Shown: positions 25,496 through 33,296 of the stretch, one piece after another
Position numbering within the stretch: the stretch's first letter is position 1
Layout of the letters: every line of letters starts with the position of its first letter
Origin: Roseovarius indicus
Lineage (GTDB): Bacteria; Pseudomonadota; Alphaproteobacteria; Rhodobacterales; Rhodobacteraceae
Assembly (NCBI RefSeq): GCF_008728195.1
Contig: NZ_CP031598.1
Coordinates: forward strand, 1,178,001-1,242,000
Direction of reading: 5' to 3'
DNA length: 64,000 nucleotides
The notes under the pieces: generated by a model
Seen by the model: only the letters and a program-made list of their open reading frames with translations
Database searches by the model: none
Told to the model about the DNA's origin: nothing
Program-made: the position numbers and the translations under genes

Positions 25496-27133
25496 ATGAC
25501 CAAGACCAGAACCACCGACTACCTCGTCATCGGCGCAGGCTCCGCAGGCTCGGCCGTCGCCGCCCGCTTGGCCGAGGACGAAAACACCACCGTCACCCTG
25601 CTCGAGGCCGGCCCCACCGACCGCCACCCCTACATCATGATGCCCGCCGCCATGGGCTACAATCTCGTCTCCGACCGCCGCAACTGGTTCTACCGCACCC
25701 AGCCGGAACCCCATCTCGACAACCGCACCGTGATGCAGGCGCGGGGCAGGGTGCTCGGCGGCTCCTCCTCGATCAACGGCATGAACTGGGTCCGCGGCAA
25801 CCCGCTCGACTACGACGAATGGGCGAACATGGGCCTGAAAAGCTGGGGCTACGAGTCCGTCCTGCCCTATTTCAAACGCGCCGAAACCTTCGACCGCGGC
25901 GGCAACGACTACCGCGGCGACAGCGGCCCCATGCGCGTCCAGTCCTGCGCCGGCAAGAACCCCCTTTACGAGACCTTCCTCGAAGCCGGGCAGGAAATGG
26001 GCCTGCCCTATCTCGACGACCACAACGCCTACCGCCAGGAAGGCGTCTTCCACGGCCAGCGCAACGTCCATGACGGCATCCGCTGGAACACCTACCAGGG
26101 CTTCGTCCGCTCGCAGGCCGCCAAGCCCAACCTCACCGTCGAGAAGAACGCCCGCGTCCTCAAGATCGAAACCTCCAACAAGCGCGTCGTCCGCATCCAG
26201 GCGAAAATCGACGGCATCCGCCAGACCTTCGAGGTCGAGAAGGAAACCATCCTCTGCGCCGGCGCCCTCAACTCGCCCCAGCTGCTCAACCTCTCCGGCA
26301 TCGGCCATGCCGACGATCTCAAGGCCGCCGACATTCCGCTCACCCACCACCTTCCCGGCGTCGGCCGCAACCTTCAGGATCACCTCTCGATCGACATCCA
26401 GTACCACACCACCAAGAACGTCTCGATCGCCCATGATCTCAACCTGCTCGGTCAGGCCAAGGCCGGCCTGCAATGGCTCCTCTTCAAGAAGGGCATCGGC
26501 GTGTCGAACTTCTTCGAGGTGGGCGCCTTCATCCGCACCCGCGAGTCCGAGAAGATCGCCAACATGCAGGTCGAATTCATCCCCATGATGGCCGAATTCA
26601 CCGACGACAACTTCGCCGCCCTCCCGGGCTTCCAGGGCTACCTCACCCTTCAGCGCCCCGGCTCCCGCGGCCGCGTCTGGGTTGATAGCGCCGACCCGAT
26701 GGCGTCACCGAAATTCCGCTTCAACTACTACGAAGACCCCGACGACCTCGAACAGGCGCTCGAAATGGTGAAGACCATGCGCACCCTCATCAAGCAATCC
26801 GCCTGGGACGAGCTGCGCGGCGCCGAGGTCATGCCGGGGCCGGATGTCCAGACCGACGACGAAATCCGCGCCTGGCTGCGCACCATCACCGCCACCAACT
26901 ACCACCCCTGCGGCACCTGCCGGATGGGGCATGACGACGATGCGGTGGTCGATGAAGAGGGCCGGGTTCACGGTCTCGAGGCGCTGCGCGTCGTCGACGC
27001 CTCGATCATGCCCAAGATCGTGACGGGCAACCTCAACTGCCCGACCATCATGATGGCGGAGAAGATCTCCGACAGCATCCGGGGCCGCGCCCCCCTCCCG
27101 CCCGAGCCGCAGCCCTATTACACCGCCCACTGA
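25496..27133 (+). CDS. GMC-family FAD oxidoreductase (choline-dehydrogenase-like)
   Basis: A 545-residue glucose-methanol-choline oxidoreductase: FAD motif VIGAGSAGSAVAARLAE (residues 11-27), GMC signature GRVLGGSSSINGMNWVRG near 84-101, and the C-terminal active-site region with YHPCGTCRMG and GNLNCPTIMMAEKI. The ribosome site AGGAGA stands before ATG 25496. Such enzymes oxidise primary or secondary alcohols to carbonyls. It directly follows the peptide-type importer, suggesting action on imported material. Its stop codon lies inside a short CACCGCCC/GGGCGGTG hairpin (27121-27143) that may be a weak terminator. Confidence 0.92.
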   Translation: MTKTRTTDYLVIGAGSAGSAVAARLAEDENTTVTLLEAGPTDRHPYIMMPAAMGYNLVSDRRNWFYRTQPEPHLDNRTVMQARGRVLGGSSSINGMNWVRGNPLDYDEWANMGLKSWGYESVLPYFKRAETFDRGGNDYRGDSGPMRVQSCAGKNPLYETFLEAGQEMGLPYLDDHNAYRQEGVFHGQRNVHDGIRWNTYQGFVRSQAAKPNLTVEKNARVLKIETSNKRVVRIQAKIDGIRQTFEVEKETILCAGALNSPQLLNLSGIGHADDLKAADIPLTHHLPGVGRNLQDHLSIDIQYHTTKNVSIAHDLNLLGQAKAGLQWLLFKKGIGVSNFFEVGAFIRTRESEKIANMQVEFIPMMAEFTDDNFAALPGFQGYLTLQRPGSRGRVWVDSADPMASPKFRFNYYEDPDDLEQALEMVKTMRTLIKQSAWDELRGAEVMPGPDVQTDDEIRAWLRTITATNYHPCGTCRMGHDDDAVVDEEGRVHGLEALRVVDASIMPKIVTGNLNCPTIMMAEKISDSIRGRAPLPPEPQPYYTAH

Positions 27134-27155
27134 GGGGGCGGTGCGCATGGCTGCC

Positions 27156-27464
27156 TCACTCCTTGACGTGGGCCTTGATCACGCCTTTCGACAGGTCCGA
27201 ATAGCCGTATTTCTCGACCGCCTTCAGCATGTCGTGAAACTTGCCCTTCCACACCGGGTCATCCGCATGCGCCGACAGCCCGACAACCTTCTCCGCGTCG
27301 ATCCAGTAATGCCCCGGCTCCTCCGCGGGCTCCGCCATGCCGGCAAAGCCCTCGTTCTCCATCGGGTCCGCCGGCCCGTGCTCGGCAATCTGGATGTCGA
27401 ACGCCCGAAAGTTTTCCGCGTCCTCGAGAGTCAGGGATTGGCTCTGACCGCAAAGAAGTATCAT
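27156..27464 (-). CDS. Small protein of unknown function (102 residues)
   Basis: I recognise no family. The sequence is hydrophilic with a well-ordered C-terminal half (PVWKGKFHDMLKAVEKYGYSDLSKGVIKAHVKE) that looks like a helical segment, and it contains no signal peptide or membrane span. ATG 27464 has AGGTGA 8 bases upstream. It is convergent with the GMC gene and divergent from the VOC gene, so it stands alone on its strand. Amino-acid composition is normal rather than the Arg/Pro/Ala-rich type of antisense shadows, which is why I accept it. Confidence 0.6.
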   Translation of the reverse strand: MILLCGQSQSLTLEDAENFRAFDIQIAEHGPADPMENEGFAGMAEPAEEPGHYWIDAEKVVGLSAHADDPVWKGKFHDMLKAVEKYGYSDLSKGVIKAHVKE

Positions 27465-27658
27465 GCTTTGTCACCTGTTCGTTTCACCGGTTCAGAATAC
27501 CACCTGACCCCGCCGCGCACCACAGCACAAAGCCGAAATATCTCAATTACTTGCCTCCAATTTTGCTGGGCCCGCCGATTGCCCGAGAAACCGGCTCCCG
27601 GCTCTGCTATCCTGACCGGGGCAGGGCGCCCCGAACCCCGCGTCAGAAGGGCCACGAC

Positions 27659-28042
27659 ATGACCGTCACCTTGAACCACACCATCATCCACGCCAGCGAT
27701 CCGGCCGCCACGGCCGACTACTACACCGAGATCCTCGGCCTGCCGCCGTCCTTCCGCTATGGCCCGTTCATCGTCGTGCAGGTCGGCGAAACCTCCCTCG
27801 ACTTATCCGCCGCCGAGGGCGACATCGCCTCGCGCCACTTCGCCTTCCTCGTCTCCGAACCCGAATTCGACGAAATCTTCGCCCGCATCACAGGCCGTGG
27901 CATCGACCATTGGGCCGACCCCTACCGCCGCCAGCCCGACAAGATCAACACCCGCGACGGCGGCCGCGGGGTCTACTTCCCCGACCCCGATGGCCACCTC
28001 CTCGAAATCCTCACCCGACCCTATGGAAGCGGAAGCGCATGA
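27659..28042 (+). CDS. VOC-family (glyoxalase/dioxygenase fold) protein
   Basis: A 127-residue single vicinal-oxygen-chelate module. NHTIIHASDPAATADYYTEILGL carries the first metal-ligand region, SRHFAFLVSEPEFDEIFARI the second, and VYFPDPDGHLLEILTRP the C-terminal ligand motif with a conserved His and Glu. The start at ATG 27659 is chosen because upstream sequence is not VOC-like. Its end overlaps the amidase start by 4 bases (ATGA), so the two proteins are probably made together. Reaction not predictable from the fold. Confidence 0.88.
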   Translation: MTVTLNHTIIHASDPAATADYYTEILGLPPSFRYGPFIVVQVGETSLDLSAAEGDIASRHFAFLVSEPEFDEIFARITGRGIDHWADPYRRQPDKINTRDGGRGVYFPDPDGHLLEILTRPYGSGSA

Positions 28043-29481
28043 CACCCGAAGATTACGCAAAGCTCGACGCCGTCGAAATCGGCACGATGGTCCGCGAGGG
28101 CCGCACCAATTGGCAGGCCGTCGCCGAGGCCGCCAGCCACGCCATCGACGCCCTCAACCCCACGCTCAACTTCATGGTCATCGACGACCGCCCCCGCGCG
28201 CTGGCCACCGGCCCCGAAGGCCCCGCCACCTCGCCCATCCACGGCGCGCCTTTCCTGCTGAAAGACGCCAACCAGCAGACGGCGCACATGCCCACCACCT
28301 ACAGCTGCGCCTTCTTCGACGGCGCCGAACCCACCGAGGACGGCACCCTCGTCCGCCGCTGGCGCGACGCCGGGCTCGTCATCCTCGGCAAGACCAACAC
28401 GCCCGAGTTCGCCGCCGACTCCACCACCGAGCCCACCTTCCGCGGCCCCACCCGCAACCCGTGGAACACCTCCATCACCGTCGGCGGGTCTTCCGGCGGG
28501 GCAGGGGCGGCGGTCGCTTCCGGCGCCGTGCCCATCGCCCACGGCACCGATCTCGGCGGCTCGATCCGCATCCCCGCCGCCTGCTGCGGTACCTTCGGCC
28601 TGAAACCAAGCGCCGGCCTCAACCCGCTCGGCCCCTCCATCGAGAACATCGCCCTCGGCCTCAACTCCGACCATGTCCTCAGCCGCACCGTCCGCGACAG
28701 CGCCGCCGCCCTCGACGCGGGCTGCGGCCCCGAACCCGGCCAACGCTACCCGGTCCGCCCCTCCGTCGCCTCCTACCTCGCCGCACTCGAGGAAGAACCC
28801 GGCCCGCTCCGCATCGGTATGGCGCTCGAAGAACCCAATGCCGGCGCCGTCGACCCCGAAATGGCCGCCGCCACCGAACGCATGGCCCGCCTGCTCGAAG
28901 ACATGGGCCACACCATCGCGCCCTTCACCTTCCCGGCCATCGCCGCCGACACCGACTGGTACGACCTTCTTTGGTTCTTCGACGTCTCCACCGAAATCCG
29001 CGCCCGCACCCACCAACTCGGCCGCGCCCCCCGGCCCGACGAGCTCGAAGCCATGACCCGCCACATCCTCGACCGCACGTCGACCTGCACCGGGCAGGAG
29101 CTCTACGACGCCCAACGCGCCCTCCACGCCCACGCCGTCATGCTCGACCGCGCGCAGGAGGGGTTCGACCTCATCCTCACCCCCGCGCTCGGCTCCGACC
29201 CGGTGCCCATCGGCCTGCTCGACAGCCGCACCGAGGCCTTCAACTACGACCAGTGGATGACCGACACCCTGCGCATGGTCCCCTTCGCGATCCAGTTCAA
29301 CATAACCGGCCAACCGGCCGCCTCGCTCCCGGTCGAAATCTCGAAGGCGGGCCTGCCCCTCGGCATCCAGCTCGCCGCCCCGAAAGGCCGCGACGACCTG
29401 CTCCTGTCGCTCGCCCACCGGATCGAGGCCCGCACCGGATGGCGTGACAGCCACCCGCCGCACTGGGCCGGAACGCTCTGA
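28039..29481 (+). CDS. Amidase-signature-family amidase
   Basis: A 480-residue amidase. The Ser-cisSer-Lys triad is visible: Lys75 in LLKDANQQT, cis-Ser151 in GGSSGGAGAAVASG and nucleophile Ser175 in DLGGSIRIPA. Length and motif order are standard. It hydrolyses C-N bonds of amides; relatives include indoleacetamide, nicotinamide and 6-aminohexanoate-cyclic-dimer hydrolases, but no specific one can be named. Coupled to the VOC gene by an ATGA overlap. An inverted repeat at 29516-29550 follows its stop. Confidence 0.93.
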   Translation: MTPEDYAKLDAVEIGTMVREGRTNWQAVAEAASHAIDALNPTLNFMVIDDRPRALATGPEGPATSPIHGAPFLLKDANQQTAHMPTTYSCAFFDGAEPTEDGTLVRRWRDAGLVILGKTNTPEFAADSTTEPTFRGPTRNPWNTSITVGGSSGGAGAAVASGAVPIAHGTDLGGSIRIPAACCGTFGLKPSAGLNPLGPSIENIALGLNSDHVLSRTVRDSAAALDAGCGPEPGQRYPVRPSVASYLAALEEEPGPLRIGMALEEPNAGAVDPEMAAATERMARLLEDMGHTIAPFTFPAIAADTDWYDLLWFFDVSTEIRARTHQLGRAPRPDELEAMTRHILDRTSTCTGQELYDAQRALHAHAVMLDRAQEGFDLILTPALGSDPVPIGLLDSRTEAFNYDQWMTDTLRMVPFAIQFNITGQPAASLPVEISKAGLPLGIQLAAPKGRDDLLLSLAHRIEARTGWRDSHPPHWAGTL

Positions 29482-29515
29482 GCCTCCGCCGCAAGGGTAA
29501 AGATATCGCCACCCC

Positions 29516-29550
29516 CACCGCCCGGCCCGTTAAAGGGCCGAATGGCGGTG
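29516..29550. terminator. Two-part hairpin after the amidase gene
   Basis: CACCGCC (29516-29522) pairs with GGCGGTG (29544-29550), and inside it CGGCCC (29523-29528) pairs with GGGCCG (29535-29540) across a six-base loop. It lies between convergent genes and could end transcription from either side, although a clear T-run is lacking. Confidence 0.5.
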
Positions 29551-29554
29551 CGGG

Positions 29555-29598
29555 GCACCGACGCAATACCGACAAAATACCGACGTTATACCGACGTC
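29555..29598. repeat. Tandem 11-bp repeat, four units (ACCGAC core)
   Basis: ATACCGAC recurs at 29566, 29577 and 29588, each 11 bases apart and followed by AAA, GTT or GTC; a first degenerate unit GCACCGAC is at 29555, also in register. Four copies of ACCGAC on the same face of the helix suggest a protein-binding array rather than random simple sequence. It lies in the intergenic gap between the amidase and MDR gene ends. Confidence 0.7.
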
Positions 29599-29656
29599 GC
29601 AAAACGCCGAAATTTCGCTTGTTAACCAGATATTTGACCCATGATTCGGGCCAAAC

Positions 29657-30673
29657 TCAGATCGTCACGCAAATCTTCCCGAAATGCCGTGCCTCGAGCT
29701 GGTATTCGAACGCCTCCGCCAGCTCCGCCAGGTCGAAACTCCGGTCGATCACCGGCTTCAACCCGGTCGCGTTCAGCGCCGCCACGAACTCCCGCTGATG
29801 CTGCGGCGAGCCCACCAGAAGCCCCTGCACCCGCACCTGCCTGACCAGCACGGCGGCCAGCATGAAATCCCCGGTAAACCCGCTCATCACGCCGATCACG
29901 GCCACATGCCCGCCCGGCTTCGCGGCCTGCACAGACTGGTTGATCGACCCGATCCCGCCGGTCTCGACCACGTGATCCGCACCAAGCCCGCCGGTCAATT
30001 CGCGCACCTTCACGCCCCATTCCGGCGTGGTCTTGTAGTTGATCACCTCGTCCGCCCCCAGCGCCCTCAGCTTCTCCAGCTTGGCATCCGAAGACGACAG
30101 CGAAATCACCCGGGCCCCCAGCGCCTTGGCCAGCTGCACGGCATAGACGGCCACCCCGCCCGTGCCCAGAGTCACCACCGTCTGACCGGCCTTCAGCCCG
30201 CCATCCACCACCAGCGCCCGCCACGCCGTCAGCCCGGCGGTGGTGATCGTCGCGGCCTCCTCGTGGCTCCAGCCCTCGGGGCTTTTCGTGAACCAGCTTG
30301 CCGGCAGCGTCACCTCGCTCCGCGCGAACCCGTCGATCCCGTCACCGGGCGTCTCGGCGTTGTTGCTCGGCAAATCGGCGGCATTGGTCCAGGTCGGAAA
30401 GAAGCACGACACCACGCTGTCGCCCACGGCGAAACCCTCCACCCCCTCGCCGACCTCAAGCACCTCGCCCGCGCCATCGGCCATCGGGATGCGCCCGTCG
30501 GCCGCCCGGCCCTCGATCGCACAGACCATGTAATCATGGTAGTTGAGCGAGCTCGCATGCACCCGCACGCGAATGTCTCCCGGCCCCGGCGTCGCCGCGG
30601 CAGGTTCGGTTTCGGACAGGGCAAGGTTTTTGAGACCGCCCGGGGCGGTCACACGAAGCAGGCGTGATGTCAT
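29657..30673 (-). CDS. MDR-family NAD(P)-dependent alcohol dehydrogenase/reductase
   Basis: A 338-residue medium-chain dehydrogenase. N-terminal GroES-like domain (IRVRVHASSLNYHDYMV, then RIPMADGAGEVLEVGEGV), Rossmann motif VTLGTGGVAVYAVQLAKALGARVI near residues 168-191. The catalytic-zinc Cys of classical alcohol dehydrogenases is replaced in the LNYHDY region, as in many zinc-independent members. ATG 30673 overlaps the stop of the short gene at 30670-30840, indicating coupling; the longer frame from 31000 is not protein-like. Substrate unknown. Confidence 0.88.
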   Translation of the reverse strand: MTSRLLRVTAPGGLKNLALSETEPAAATPGPGDIRVRVHASSLNYHDYMVCAIEGRAADGRIPMADGAGEVLEVGEGVEGFAVGDSVVSCFFPTWTNAADLPSNNAETPGDGIDGFARSEVTLPASWFTKSPEGWSHEEAATITTAGLTAWRALVVDGGLKAGQTVVTLGTGGVAVYAVQLAKALGARVISLSSSDAKLEKLRALGADEVINYKTTPEWGVKVRELTGGLGADHVVETGGIGSINQSVQAAKPGGHVAVIGVMSGFTGDFMLAAVLVRQVRVQGLLVGSPQHQREFVAALNATGLKPVIDRSFDLAELAEAFEYQLEARHFGKICVTI

Positions 30674-30840
30674 CGGATATTCGCGTCTTTCAGGTTGGGT
30701 CGGTTGGCCTTGTCGGCGCGCGGCGCATACCCGTCGCGGTGCCGGTCTCCGAGCGAGAGCCAAAGCTCGGCAAGCTCTTCGAGGGCGTCGCCCGGCGTCG
30801 GGTCGAACGCCGCGCAGGCGGTGCTGGGATCGTCTTTCAT
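30670..30840 (-). CDS. Small protein of unknown function (56 residues)
   Basis: Begins MKDDPSTACAAFDPTPGDALEELAELWLSLGDRH when displayed in two pieces, acidic in its first half and basic near the end (RADKANRPNLKD). AGGA stands 8 bases before ATG 30840. Its TGA overlaps the ATG of the MDR dehydrogenase (ATGA), a strong hint that it is translated. No recognisable family; it may be a coupling leader peptide or a small partner protein. Confidence 0.5.
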   Translation of the reverse strand: MKDDPSTACAAFDPTPGDALEELAELWLSLGDRHRDGYAPRADKANRPNLKDANIR

Positions 30841-31341
30841 GTCGCGCGTCCTGACTGTATGTCGGTCTCTTTCGTCCACGGGGCCGCGCCGGGCCCGTGA
30901 ACCTCCCCTCATGCGTAACGGCCCGCGCTTCGGATGGGGATTCAAAATTCTTCAGCGATGGTTTCACGTCCTGATCATCCACAGGCGCCGTGACAGGCAC
31001 TTTTGGGATCTTAACGGAATTTTAAATTCGTTTCAGTAGGTTGCGCTCTGCCAGGGGCTCTCCGCCTGTCCGGCCGCCGCGCGCTGGCTTCACGTTTTCG
31101 AACCGAAGGCCGAAGAATTCTCAACCCCGGGTGCCTCATTGTCGGGCATTCCCGCACGGGGCCAACCGCACCCATTCCCCGCGGTTCAAGATATCCGAAC
31201 GTAACGACGAAAATATTCGTTTGTCGTTAACCTTTCCGCATGCAACCTTTTTCCCGCCCGCCGCATCCACCGCGGGCCCGGCGGCCAACAGGCGGCCCAG
31301 AACAATCACCGAAAGACCGGACCACAGGAAGGCTGCACGCA
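30841..31341. promoter_or_regulatory. Divergent intergenic region with two palindromes
   Basis: 501 bases between the reverse-strand small gene and the EthD-like gene. GAATTT-T-AAATTC at 31017-31029 is a perfect 6-bp-arm palindrome inside an AT-rich stretch, and TAACGAC (31202-31208) with GTCGTTA (31223-31229) forms a perfect 7-bp inverted repeat with a 14-base spacer. Both look like operator sites for divergent promoters. No ORF here has gene-like composition. Confidence 0.5.
31202..31229. promoter_or_regulatory. Inverted repeat TAACGAC-N14-GTCGTTA
   Basis: Perfect 7-bp arms with an AT-rich core (AAAATATTCGTTT). The site is 113 bases before the ATG of the EthD-like gene at 31342, a suitable place for a regulator. 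No regulator gene adjoins it, so the protein that binds it is unknown. Confidence 0.45.
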
Positions 31342-31683
31342 ATGGCGAAATACAAGCTCATCGTTCTGATCAACGCGATCGAAGGCCGCGAGGACGAATT
31401 CAACGACTGGTTCACCAACCAGCACATGCATGACGGCCTCAAGGTCCCCGGCATGAAGACCGCGCAGCGTTTCGAACTGACCGATGACCAATGGCCCGAA
31501 GCCTCCCGCCAGTGGCGCTACATGACCCTCTACGACGTCGAAACCGACGACATCGCCGGCGTCATCGCCGAACTGCGCCGCCGCGGCGGCACGGAAGAGA
31601 TGCCCAGCACCGACACGATCCAGCCGCCGGTCTACATCCACGTCTACGAGCCGATCACCGAAATGGTGGAATCGTCCGAATAA
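31342..31683 (+). CDS. EthD/DUF4286-like small dimeric alpha-beta-barrel protein
   Basis: A 113-residue protein: KYKLIVLINAIEGREDEFNDWFTNQHMHDGLKVPG is characteristic of ferredoxin-like dimeric alpha-beta-barrel proteins of the EthD/DUF4286 kind, with the WF-NQH motif. ATG 31342 follows AGGAAGG by 9 bases. Such proteins often sit in catabolic loci and may isomerise or dehydrate small intermediates, but few have known reactions. Stands alone, convergent with the F420-reductase-like gene. Confidence 0.72.
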   Translation: MAKYKLIVLINAIEGREDEFNDWFTNQHMHDGLKVPGMKTAQRFELTDDQWPEASRQWRYMTLYDVETDDIAGVIAELRRRGGTEEMPSTDTIQPPVYIHVYEPITEMVESSE

Positions 31684-31714
31684 CGCCGGATTTCAACATC
31701 TTGGTCCACAAACC

Positions 31715-31740
31715 CTGACCGGCCCCAAGGGGCCCGTCAG
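31715..31740. terminator. Hairpin between convergent genes
   Basis: CTGAC-C-GGCCCC (31715-31726), loop AA, GGGGCC-C-GTCAG (31729-31740): an 11-bp stem with one C-C mismatch. It ends the forward EthD-like gene (stop 31683) and overlaps the end of the reverse gene (stop at 31737). Confidence 0.5.
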
Positions 31741-32372
31741 CCCAGCTTGTCGAACCGGTAGGTCAGCGCCGGGCCACCGGGCTGCGCATAGGCCAGCTCG
31801 GCCGTCACCATCGCGAAGGGCTCGACGAACCGCGCCGTGCGCAGCGGCCCCGCCTCCAGCGGATCAAAGCCCACATCCCGGACCAGCCCGCCCGCAACCT
31901 CCTTCGCCCCGGCATCGTCGCCATAGGTCAGCACCTGCGGCCGCGGGCTGTCCTCCCGCCGCTCGAACACCGGCAGAAACGCCTCCGACGGCACCGTGTT
32001 GAAGCACGACACCCACCGCGTGTCCGGCCGCATGTTGGCCAGCTCCTCGGCGCCCGAGGTGGTCGTCCCGACAACCAGGTCGGTGTTGCTGTCATCCAGC
32101 GGAACACAGCAGTTCAGAACGATCTGCCCGGCCATGTCACCGGCCCGGTCGAGCACATCGGCCACATTCGACCAATGCACCGACAGCAGCACCGCATCGG
32201 CCCCCTGCACGGCATCCGCAACCGAGCCATGCGCCGCCCCGGCCTCCTGCGAAAGCCGCGCCAGCTTCGCATCGCTCCGCGAATACGAGAACGTCACATC
32301 ATGCCCGCACCGGGCCCAGAGCAGGCCGAGTTTCGAGCCCATCAACCCCGATCCGAGAATTCCGATCTTCAT
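31737..32372 (-). CDS. NAD(P)-binding protein, F420H2:NADP oxidoreductase-like
   Basis: A 211-residue protein with N-terminal Rossmann motif GILGSGLMG (residues 3-11) and a following FSYSRSDAKLARLSQEAG segment consistent with NADP binding. The fold of F420-dependent NADP reductases and related pyrroline-5-carboxylate-reductase-like proteins matches in length and layout (LLSVHWSNVADVLDRAGD, WVSCFNTVPSEAF). Proteobacterial members usually lack F420 and are of unknown function. Preceded by a terminator-like hairpin that separates it from the CMD gene. Confidence 0.75.
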   Translation of the reverse strand: MKIGILGSGLMGSKLGLLWARCGHDVTFSYSRSDAKLARLSQEAGAAHGSVADAVQGADAVLLSVHWSNVADVLDRAGDMAGQIVLNCCVPLDDSNTDLVVGTTTSGAEELANMRPDTRWVSCFNTVPSEAFLPVFERREDSPRPQVLTYGDDAGAKEVAGGLVRDVGFDPLEAGPLRTARFVEPFAMVTAELAYAQPGGPALTYRFDKLG

Positions 32373-32384
32373 CCTGCACCTCTC

Positions 32385-32419
32385 AAAACAACAAGGGCGG
32401 CGGGGTCGCCCCCGCCGCC
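32385..32419 (-). terminator. Intrinsic terminator after the CMD gene
   Basis: On the reverse strand GGCGGCGGGG (complement of 32410-32419) pairs with CCCCGCCGCC (complement of 32396-32405), followed by TTGTTGTTTT. It lies 8 bases past the stop of the gene at 32427. Confidence 0.75.
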
Positions 32420-32426
32420 GCTGATC

Positions 32427-33188
32427 TTACTGCGAACGGTCCTCGAAGACATCCTTCGCGACCGGCATCGCCGAGAACACCTTGGGCCACCCGGCATAGA
32501 ACGCCAGGTGCGACAGCATCGCGCCGGCTTCCTCCTGCGTCATGCCGTTATCCATCGCTCGGTTGAGGTGGAAGGTCATCTGTTCCGGCTGCCCGGCCGC
32601 GATCAGCGCCGCCACCGTCACAAGGCTCCGGTCCCGCGGCTCCAGCGCCGGGCGCAGCCACAGGTCGAGGAACAGCATCTGCTCGGTGTTGTCCACCACG
32701 CCCTGGCTGACGTTGCCATAGGTGCTCGACACGAAGTCCTGCCGGCTCGCCTCGGCCTCTTCGTCAAGCGGCAGCAGCTCGGCATCGACGGCGGGCAGGT
32801 CGTCCTCGCTCACACCCCGCTCCTCGAAGACCGGCGCGGCGGCCTCGGCGGCGGCGGTCGCATTGCCCCAGCCGGTGTAGAAGGCCAGATGCGTGATCGT
32901 CTCGGAAATCTCGGCCGGCGTCACACCGGCATCCAGCGCCAGCGCCACGTGCTCGCCAAGGTTGCCCGTCTCGTGCCGCGTCATCAGCGCGGCGAAGGTG
33001 ACAAGCGCCCGGTCGCGCATCGACAGCTCTTCCCCGGTCCACACCGTGCCGAACAGTCCATCATTGGAATAGGCTTCAAGCGCGGGGGAAACTTTGCCGA
33101 CCGCATCGGGCAGGGTGGCGGCCATGTCCTGCGCGGCGGCAGAGGTCGTCATCAGCGCAAGCGCCGAGGCGGTAAGATAGGTCTTCAT
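32427..33188 (-). CDS. Exported carboxymuconolactone-decarboxylase-fold protein (double domain)
   Basis: A 253-residue protein with a Sec signal peptide (MKTYLTASALALMTTSAAAQ) followed by two CMD/AhpD-type helical modules (about residues 40-120 with MRDRALVTFAALMTR, and 150-245 with PRDRSLVTVAALIAAGQ). The usual Cys-X-X-Cys of AhpD is absent, so peroxidase activity is unlikely. ATG 33188 lies 7 bases after AAGGAG. It is downstream of the LysR gene on the same strand, and ends at an intrinsic terminator. A periplasmic decarboxylase or redox-partner role is possible. Confidence 0.85.
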   Translation of the reverse strand: MKTYLTASALALMTTSAAAQDMAATLPDAVGKVSPALEAYSNDGLFGTVWTGEELSMRDRALVTFAALMTRHETGNLGEHVALALDAGVTPAEISETITHLAFYTGWGNATAAAEAAAPVFEERGVSEDDLPAVDAELLPLDEEAEASRQDFVSSTYGNVSQGVVDNTEQMLFLDLWLRPALEPRDRSLVTVAALIAAGQPEQMTFHLNRAMDNGMTQEEAGAMLSHLAFYAGWPKVFSAMPVAKDVFEDRSQ

Positions 33189-33240
33189 CGGGATCTCCTT
33201 GGAGTGAGTGTCGGTTACCCCCCTGATATGGACGCAACGT

Positions 33241-33259
33241 CCGGTCACTTAATGACCGG
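33241..33259. promoter_or_regulatory. Inverted repeat CCGGTCA-N5-TGACCGG upstream of the CMD gene
   Basis: Perfect 7-bp arms, centred 62 bases before the CMD start at 33188, between the LysR stop (33297) and the CMD gene. It could be an operator or an mRNA hairpin in the leader. Confidence 0.4.
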
Positions 33260-33296
33260 GACACTCAATCCACTCATGATCGATCCTCATGAATGC

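Noticed and set aside
24365..26473. 702-residue reverse-strand ORF
   Set aside because: It runs antisense over a clear ABC ATPase and a GMC oxidoreductase, across their gap, and has the Gly/Ala/Val/Asp-rich composition of an antisense shadow in high-GC DNA.
28021..29463. 480-residue reverse-strand ORF
   Set aside because: It mirrors the amidase gene, which has an intact catalytic triad and coupling to the VOC gene.
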